A stretch of 64,000 bases of DNA from Talpa occidentalis (Eukaryota; Chordata; Mammalia; Eulipotyphla; Talpidae). Where the stretch lies: positions 58,381,361 to 58,445,360 of the forward strand of contig NW_023605194.1 of assembly GCF_014898055.3 (NCBI RefSeq), given 5' to 3'. Under the pieces are notes generated by a model. It was given only the letters and a program-made list of their open reading frames with translations, ran no database searches and was not told the DNA's origin. Numbering within the stretch: position 1 is the first letter of the stretch; each line of letters starts with the position of its first letter. Positions 56,651-64,000 of this stretch are shown piece after piece. The translations under genes were made by a program, and so were the position numbers.

Positions 56651-59229
56651 ACCTGAAGGAAGAAATCCTATATTGTAAAAATATTGACAGGATGTAAAAC
56701 AATGGTACTTCATAATAAAAAATAATTTAAATATAATAAAAATCTACAATTAAAGTCTATTTTGAAGAAGTTCTTAAAATATTTATTACAAAATGCCCTA
56801 GTAATCTATTCACTTTGGAAAAATAAAACGACTTTAAATTTAAGAAGGAAAATTGTGGCAAGAGGAGATATATCTGTATTAAGCATAAATTAGCTAAGAA
56901 ATTAAAAAAAAATAGATAAAACACATCCTCAGAGATGTGTCTTCTCCTTATATTTAGTCCCCTTTAATATGACCTTATTCCTAATATTAGTCACATATAT
57001 TTATCCCCATTATATTTCAAGAGTCTTTTCCTTAAAATTCAAAAGGGATTTTTTTCACATCCAAATTATTCTGAGAAATTTTCCTTCTTTCCTCCTCTGG
57101 CATGTTTATTTGTTTTAATCGCCTTTCCTCTACTATGAAAAACAACAAATGGTGGCTGAGGTTCTCTTCTGTCAAACTAGTAAGTAAAGCAGGGAAGCTG
57201 GTGACTAGCTGTTCCCCACCTCTGCTATGGATAAAAAGAACAAAAAAACAATGCTCAACTGAAAGAACCTGCATCCCTACATTCTATAAAATCCTCCACA
57301 GATGCCCTGTTGCTGTCAGAGCAGGTATAAAAGAGAAATGAATTTTGCCACATTTTCTAAGTGCTGTCATGCATTTGAAACAAAAATTGGCACACATAAA
57401 TTGGATCTATTGATCTAAATTGAAGCTGGGTAATGAATGAGGGATTAAAAGGAGGAAATACTCATGCTGCATTTTTCTGTAAGTCTATGGATTTAGGACA
57501 AAACCTTTTTTACAAAATTAAGATATTTGGAAACAGAAAAGATGTGAAATCAAAGAATTTTATTCCTCTGTAGCATATTTAATTATGTAGAACACTGTAT
57601 TTAAAATGCTGGGGAAAAAAATAAGCACAATCTTCAAAGCTTAATGGGAGAAATGACATAAATCTCTTGTCATGTAATTGGAGATAATTTTAATTTGTAA
57701 AATGGCAAATACAATACTGTTTTATGAAAATCATATTGACCTCAGGGCACTACTAATTACATGTTTTTCTCATATTTTGGTGTTTTTAATATTTTAATAG
57801 CGTTAATTTATAGTGAGAAGCTATCATCATTTATTCATTTCATGCCAGGGACAGAATTATCCTGGAGGAAATAACTGCTATAAAATTTTGAGGAAACAAG
57901 AACAAAATAAAGCATAAAAGTAAAAGAAAGCTTGTATTCTTTTGGGCTCTTATCAAATTGAAAATTAAATAACGATTTTTAAGAGTAACAAAAAGTTCTT
58001 TATCATAAAGTATCTATTGCTACCATAGCATTTAATATTAAAATTAACTTCTTATAATATCTCATCAGAAACATTGATTCTGTGCAATGTTCTAGGATAT
58101 AAAAAACTTTCTGTTTCTAGTATAAAGGAAAGTAGTTGAAATTCTGTAAAAGAGGGAAGATGGCACAGTTGAAACTTTTATAAGAGAATGAGTCTTGCTT
58201 TTCATCTCAAACTAGATTGAAAATTTTTATCCTTCTAACTGAACTTTGAATTAATCAAGTAAAAAGGGAAATAGAAAATTGTAGCCAGTTGTGTGCTGAT
58301 GAAAAAGCAGTTCCTTAGGGGATAAAAGCATTTACATGCATATATTATTACACATTTATACTATTACTTTATTATATAATAATAAATTTATACATAATAA
58401 ATTTCATGAACAAATTTTACTTATATAAATTTTACCAATAGAAAGCATGTGAATATTTTGGCTGATTTTCTCAAACTGTATATTCTCTATAATTTTAGTT
58501 AACCTACAGTTGCAATTTACATGTTAATATGATCCTGATATGAATGTTGGTTGATATTTTTCTTTATGTTCCTTTACTGATTAAGAATAAAGTGAAAGTG
58601 AAACAATAAAAACCAATGTCAGAATTTCAACTCTTGACCAAATATATGAGTAAAATCTTCACCGAATCAGAATTGTTTTAAAATACTGTAAAGCTTATTT
58701 CCTCAGTTTCCTGTGCTACACAATTAACAGTTGTATATTAACATTTTTTCCACCAATTTCCTAAGCACAGAGACTATAATGAAAAACAGTAAATCAAATC
58801 CTTATACGTAACATTTGCCTATTTCTGTGATGTAAATACTTTCACGATTGCCCACTTCAAACAACTAAGGTAATGTCACTGAAAACAGAGTTGGGAAGCA
58901 ATGCTCTGTAGTTTATGATTACATAGTATTCCCATCATATAGATATAAAAGAGTATATAATGTAAAGAGCATAGATAATAACTATTTCTGTAAATATACA
59001 TATATACACATATATACATATATAAGAATATTTGGAAGTAATGAGTTTGGAATTTATTACCTTTGTTTTTAATGTTATTTACTAGTTAATTTAGTTAATT
59101 TTAAATTTATATGATTTTATTTTTAAATAATGGCTGTTTAAGAAACTGCTTGCAAACTTCCTGAAATTGTAATGATTACTCCTTCAAGCTGATGAGTCAG
59201 CTCTAGCTGATCAAGAGGTGCAGAAAGAG
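56651..59229. other. Unassigned AT-rich sequence
   Basis: Frames at 57032-57274 and 57102-57341 are opposite-strand shadows without motif. A TA/CA-rich simple run lies at about 58990-59026. A TGAGTCAGC (AP-1/MAF-type) site is at 59193-59201. Confidence 0.35.
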
Positions 59230-61205
59230 ATTTTATTAAATTTTCAGATAAAAGCTTAACACAAAATAAATTAAATCAAAACTAATTAAATAGACCACAT
59301 TCTGAGACATAAATACACCTTTAAAAATGTAAAAGAACAGATATCATAGTGTCTACTCACAGACTATATTGATATTAAACTAGAAGTTAATAACAGAAAG
59401 ATACTTGGAAAATCCCAATACATGTGGAAATTAAGCAATACACATCTAAATAATATATGATTCAAAGAAATCTCAAAAGAAATTAGCAAAATATTTTGAA
59501 CTAAATAAAAAATGAACACAAATTATAGAAAAGTGTGGTATACAGTGAAAGTAGTGTCTAAAGGGAAATTTATAGAATCACGTGCATATGTTAGGAAAGA
59601 AGAAATATCTCAAATCAATAATCAAATTTTCCACATTAAGAAACTAGAAAAAGAAGATTACATTAAGCCCAAAGGGCGGGGGGGGGGAGAGAAAAAGTAT
59701 TATTAGAGCAGAAATTGATGAAATTAAAAATAAGAAATAGAGAAAAATCAATAAAATTAAAAATTGATTCCTTGCTAAAATATTAAAATTGGTAAGCCTG
59801 AAGACAAGCTTACTAAGAAAAAAAGAAGAAACATTTTTTTTAATATCAAGTATGAAAGAGAAGACACCACTACAGATCCTGTAGAACAGCAAAACTATGA
59901 ACAGCTCTGTTCCCACAAATTCGATAATCTAGATAAAATGGACTGATTCTTTGAAAACACAATCAGCCAAAACCCATTCAAGAAGAAATAAATGCTTGGT
60001 CAGGTTTATATCTAGTAAATAAATTGAACCAATAATCAATAACCTTTCAAAACAGAAAGTGCCAGATCCAAATGGGCACACTGGTAAATTCTAGCTCTAT
60101 CAGATAATTTTAAACAAGAAACTATATTAAATTTCTGAAATCTCTGTTAGAGAATAGGAGCAGATATAATACTTTCTGTTTTTATAAGACCAGTATTATC
60201 CTATCATCAAAATAAGACAAAATAGAAATCTACAGACCGGTATCTCTCACAAAAAGTCCTCAACAAAATATTAGCAACTTGATTACAAAAATATATAGAA
60301 TTATTATATAACTTGATTAAATGAGATAAATACTAGAAATACAGTATAGTCTTAACATCTAAAATCAGTTAATGATATCTCAACATCAGTTAATATAATC
60401 TATTACAACAGACTAAAAAAGAAAAAATAAATAAATGCAATAAAAATTAAAATAATCATGAGATTATTTTAAGAATGGCCCAATTCTAGAATGCTGGTAT
60501 CATCAAACACTAGCAAGAATGTGGAATGACAGAAACTCTCACCCTTTCCTAATGGGAATGTAAAAGAGTACAGCTGTTTTGAAAGAAAATTGGGCAATTT
60601 CTTTCAAAATAAAATATACTCACTCTTACTATGTAGTCCAGTAATCATGTTTCTTGGTGATTACACAAGAGAGTTGGAAACATGTTCATAGAAAAACCTG
60701 CACATGGGGCCTCCCCTGGTGGTGCAGTGCTGGGTTGCAAGGCTGCCCACAGCCTCTGCAGCACCAGTTCGATCCCCAGCCACCAGCGAGGAACCCACAA
60801 AAAAAAAAAAAAAAAAAAAAAAAACCTGCACACGAATATTATGATTTTCATTCATAGCTTCCAAAACATGGAAGCAACCAAAATGTACTTGAGTTGGTGA
60901 ACAAGCTGATAGAGCCACACAATGGCATACAATAAGTTCGCACTTATCATTGCCCAAAGGTTACTAGGAAGTGGGTGACTTAGAATAAAATGACATTTAA
61001 CAAAGAAGCCTGATCCTCAAGTAATCTTATTTCAGTCAACATAACTGGGAATTTTTATCATCAACATAGTAACTGTGATATTATTCAATTGTTAATCAGT
61101 GATATTATTAAAGATCTACTGCAATCTTAAGTGAAGAGGTATGAATCTACACCTGCAAATCTTATACAGTGTTAGTAAAACATTGTTACTGCAATAAAAA
61201 ATAAT
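59230..61205 (+). repeat. Old L1, ORF2 and 3' end, with internal deletion
   Basis: ORF2 landmarks read forward: 'agtgtctaaagggaaatttata', 'aagaaactagaaaaagaaga', 'attgattctttgctaaaata'-like sequence, 'aatattagcaact' and 'ctagcaagaatgtggaatga'. The reading then jumps from the middle to the C-terminal part near 60475, so some reverse transcriptase sequence is missing. The terminus 'acagtgttagtaaaacattgttactgcaataaaaaataa' ends at about 61205. Frames at 59512-59706 and 59644-59916 are remnants. A SINE head lies inside at 60707. Confidence 0.7.
60707..60824 (+). mobile_element. Head-only SINE (subfamily II) with a pure 26-A tail, very young
   Basis: The body (60707-60798) begins GGGCCTCCCCTGGTGGTGCAG and keeps the B box AGTTCGATCCCC. 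It ends at 'gaggaaccca', lacking the CT-rich body and AATAAATCTTT tail. An uninterrupted A26 run (60799-60824) follows. Perfect duplication AAAAACCTGCACA is at 60692-60704 and 60820-60832. An uninterrupted A tail erodes fast, so insertion is recent. Confidence 0.92.
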
Positions 61206-61229
61206 ACAATAAAAATGAATAAAATAAAT

Positions 61230-61570
61230 CTGCTAAATTATCCAGTAATTCTACTGTTTCTACCCAAGGAATGCAACAACACTAAGTTGTTCTCCTATTT
61301 GCATTGCAGCATTCTTTTCAATAGCCAAGTAGTGGAAACATCTAGGTGCCCAACAACTGATGAGTGGGGGTCACTGGGGAGTGAGGTGCCTTTAAAGTAG
61401 GGGCGGGTGAGCCAATGAACTATGGTGGAGGATTATGGATCCTCTGGTGGTGTGTACAGTGTGGTAACATGCATCTGAAGAGCTGTGACTCTATACCTCT
61501 AAATCATATTCAGTGTTACAAAACATTAAGTGTTGTAAAAATTGTCTTTTTAAAAATCAAAACTAAAGAC
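61230..61570 (+). repeat. L1 3' end, older family
   Basis: 'tgcagcattcttttcaatagccaagtagtggaaacatc', 'actatggtggaggatta' and 'atcatattcagtgttacaaaac' are the ORF2 end and 3' UTR of the same family as 40741-41405, but with an internal deletion. The frame 61415-61615 is an artefact. Confidence 0.7.
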
Positions 61571-62394
61571 TTGGAAATAGAAATGGAGTTAAACATTTAT
61601 CCTTTTGTTTCATAAGCTTTAACATTTACAAATGCACAGAAAAATTTCAACTCACTCATAAGTCAATATATTCATTCATAACTTCATATATTCAAATCAT
61701 ACCAAATACTTCTTTGTTTCTCCCAAATAAGGTACAATACCTAATACATAAAACTCTTATGTTTTTCCAAACTGAATTGATTTTTAGGTAAAATATAACC
61801 ACAGGAAATTTTATATTAGTATTTTTCAAAATTTACTTTAGTTTTTAGTGTATTTTTAAAACTACAGATGTTTTCTCCTACTGGGAGATAAAGACCATTA
61901 TATACAGCTTTGTGTCAGCTTTGTTCTCTGGCTGGATCACAGCATGATTACATCATGACTGTAGCAAATGCTGGTGTTGGTAACACACAGCACAGAGAAG
62001 GCTTCCAAAGCAGATTCCTGAGATTTATTTTGACTGAAGAAATTTAGGACACAAACGTACCACTGAAGCTAATTTGAAGTTATTTTCTGGTGAAAAATAT
62101 CAACTCTATCGAGAAGAGGTCAGTGAATATACAGAATGAATTTCTGAATTCTGTTAGAAATAGTGACTCAATGACTGATGGCCAAATAAGGAACCAGTAA
62201 ATGTCCATTACCTCCCCTCCTTCAAAGTAATTATTAGATCTAAGTTTTAAGGAAGAAATCAAGTTTGAGCTTCTTTACCTCCAAACCTGCAATAATTTTA
62301 TCCCACCATAACTATCTTACTTTATTTTCCACCAATCTCTTTTACTTTGGGCAGATAACACTGGCATTCCCAGTGATATAAAATGTTTTAAACT
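61571..62394. other. Unassigned sequence
   Basis: No gene or named repeat was seen. The short minus-strand frame 62080-62262 has no motif. Confidence 0.3.
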
Positions 62395-62530
62395 TGACTT
62401 TGAACTTCATGGTGTTCCCTGCACTTGGAAAGTCCTTTTCCACTTGCATCTTTCCAAGTAGTATTTATCCATCAAAGCCCAACTTAAAACCTACATTTCA
62501 CTCTTACTATTATTACGAATGATCACAGTT
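62395..62530 (+). repeat. L2 relic
   Basis: 'catggtgttccctgcacttggaaagtccttttccac' and 'tccatcaaagcccaacttaaaacc' match the L2 3' region ('cctggaacgctcttcccc...cattcaggtctcagctcaaatgtc'). Confidence 0.55.
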
Positions 62531-63829
62531 CGACACCATTAAAATCTGTGTACTAAGCAACTAACGTGCAATAGAGGAAGATTTTTAGGAGCATGTTGAG
62601 TTTGAAATTCTTATGGAAAATATACATACATATATCCAATAAGAAGCTAGAAAATTGACAATCTAGAGTTATTGAAAGTTGACAGGAGCTGTATTTATCA
62701 ACAATGAAACTGGAATCAAAAGGATTGCCTATGCCGATATAAGACTATAGAGAAAGAGAAGACAAAATGAATGTTTAAAAATTAGATCAATGGTGACTGA
62801 GCAGTATCAGGTAGAGAAGAACAAAAAAAAAATCTGTTCACATAAATTAAAAATAGGAAAATATCAATTAAAAAGGAGTATATTCAAAGGTATCTAATAT
62901 AGCAGAATTAAGTATGATATGAACTTTGGTTTGCTAATTCTCACCATTGCCTGATTGCAGTCTCTATTTTAGTTTCAGTTTTTATAATGCAGAATCTGAT
63001 TTGTCATTGATCAAATTTTGGAATATGCCTCCCTCTTATCCCATTAGCTTTGGCTACAATAAGACAGATCTTATGATAGAGACATAATTGTCTTCTCTTC
63101 TGCAGGGCCCATGTCAGATAGTTTCAAACAGGGGAGCATGGATGAGGCATAATTCCCCAAAACATGTTTTTTCCAGCAATTAATCTTATTATCCAAAAAC
63201 TTTAATTGACATCCCCTGCCCTCCACATACTCCTCATTAAAAAGAACAAATTATGTTCTTCACTGGATCTCAATTTAGAGGTGGTTCTTCCTTCAATCTT
63301 TGGTACAATATGGCATATTGTATTACGTTCCTTTGTCAGGGATATTAATTTGTTAATTACTATTCCATCACTTCAGATTAAGTAAAAATTTTATTTAATG
63401 GGAAAAGAAAATCTTATCTGATACTAAACAACTCACTGCCTCCATCCTTACTTAAAGAAGAGGCAAATGAGAAGTAAGTAATACACAGGCACTAAATTCT
63501 TTTTCTCCTTATCCTGTGAGTCACAGAGCTTAAGAACAAAAATTATTAATTTACTCACCAACAGATTGAATGTCATATTAATCACAGAGGCAACCATATT
63601 TTATATTGATGTTTTAATTCTGTTCTAATTTAAATCATGTACAGTATCTCATATCATAAGGTTAGTGAGTATATTTTAAGAGTATTAAAATTATGACTAT
63701 TCAATTCTCAATTTACTAAAAATACTTATGTTTTAAGTGAAATTTTTCCAAATATACTTTAGGAATAACAATGCATTCATATTTTCACATCAGAACTGTC
63801 AATGGTTGAGGATGAAACAATGTAGTGGG
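62531..63829. other. Unassigned AT-rich sequence
   Basis: No gene or named repeat was recognised. Confidence 0.3.
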
Positions 63830-63995
63830 TACAAATGGAGTGCAAAAGAAAAATTTTGGGAGATAACGAATATACCCTCTATCTTGATTGTTACTGGTGA
63901 TTGAAACACTACAAATTTGTCAATATAAAAATGTACATTCAAATGGGTGAATTTTACTATGACAAATTATACCTCATTAAACCAGAAAAGGAGAG
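63830..63995 (+). repeat. Old L1 3' UTR terminus
   Basis: 'ctctatcttgattgttactggtgattgaaacac', 'aaatgggtgaattttac' and 'gacaaattatacctcattaaacc' follow the end of old L1M 3' UTR ('tgtcaattatacctcaataaa'). Confidence 0.65.
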
Positions 63996-64000
63996 TGAAT

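Noticed and set aside
5842..60798. True tRNA genes
   Set aside because: The A and B boxes found all sit in SINE heads, without an intact cloverleaf.

Overview
This window is nuclear DNA of a placental mammal with no protein-coding exon that I can support. The evidence for a mammal is the mix of ancient MIR, L2 and L1/HAL1-type fragments, several generations of LINE-1, two solo LTRs, and about twenty copies of one tRNA-headed SINE of roughly 265-280 bp. The SINE has A and B boxes in its head, a CT-rich body and an AATAAA...TCTTT tail, which is the layout of T+ class SINEs. I cannot name the order with certainty. The SINE is not primate Alu, rodent B1/B2, horse ERE or ruminant BOV, and a laurasiatherian such as a bat is only a guess. 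The base composition is AT-rich, as expected of intergenic or deep intronic sequence.

Layout. 1-5 kb holds MIR/L2 relics, a GC-richer block of unknown origin (1.23-1.81 kb), a probable processed pseudogene on the minus strand (2.25-2.89 kb) and a CA microsatellite. 5-16 kb holds scattered SINEs, old L1 fragments and a tail-to-tail SINE pair (13.57-14.11 kb) inside an old L1. 16-25 kb contains a 78-bp near-perfect inverted repeat (16.56/17.50 kb), possible conserved noncoding sequence near 18.06-18.56 kb, microsatellites, two SINEs and a solo LTR at 24.06-24.42 kb. 25-28 kb has an L1 inverted at its 5' end by twin priming and a second probable LTR.

28.27-39.09 kb is a nest. An older, nearly full-length minus-strand L1 is split by a younger, apparently full-length minus-strand L1 (30.93-36.30 kb). 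The younger copy still shows ORF1, the ORF2 endonuclease and reverse transcriptase, a 3' UTR and a 190-bp repeated unit in its 5' UTR. Both L1s are broken by stops and frameshifts. 39.5-43.8 kb is dense in SINEs and L1 3' ends, including two SINEs inserted in turn at the same target site.

The most notable feature is at 43,974-45,517: a compact LTR retrotransposon with two 593-bp LTRs that look identical, flanking only 358 bp. It has a tRNA-Lys-like primer site, a polypurine tract, no gag, pol or env, and a 4-bp target duplication. It looks like a young non-autonomous element that needs proteins supplied by another retrovirus-like element. 45.5-64 kb is mainly unique AT-rich sequence with a few SINEs, MIR/L2, a diverged local duplication, old plus-strand L1 pieces and a very young head-only SINE with a 26-A tail at 60.7 kb.

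The genes here do not work together in the operon sense. The window records successive retrotransposition, with L1 machinery probably mobilising the SINEs and the pseudogene, and retroviral-type machinery the LTR elements. All coordinates and identities were judged by eye.
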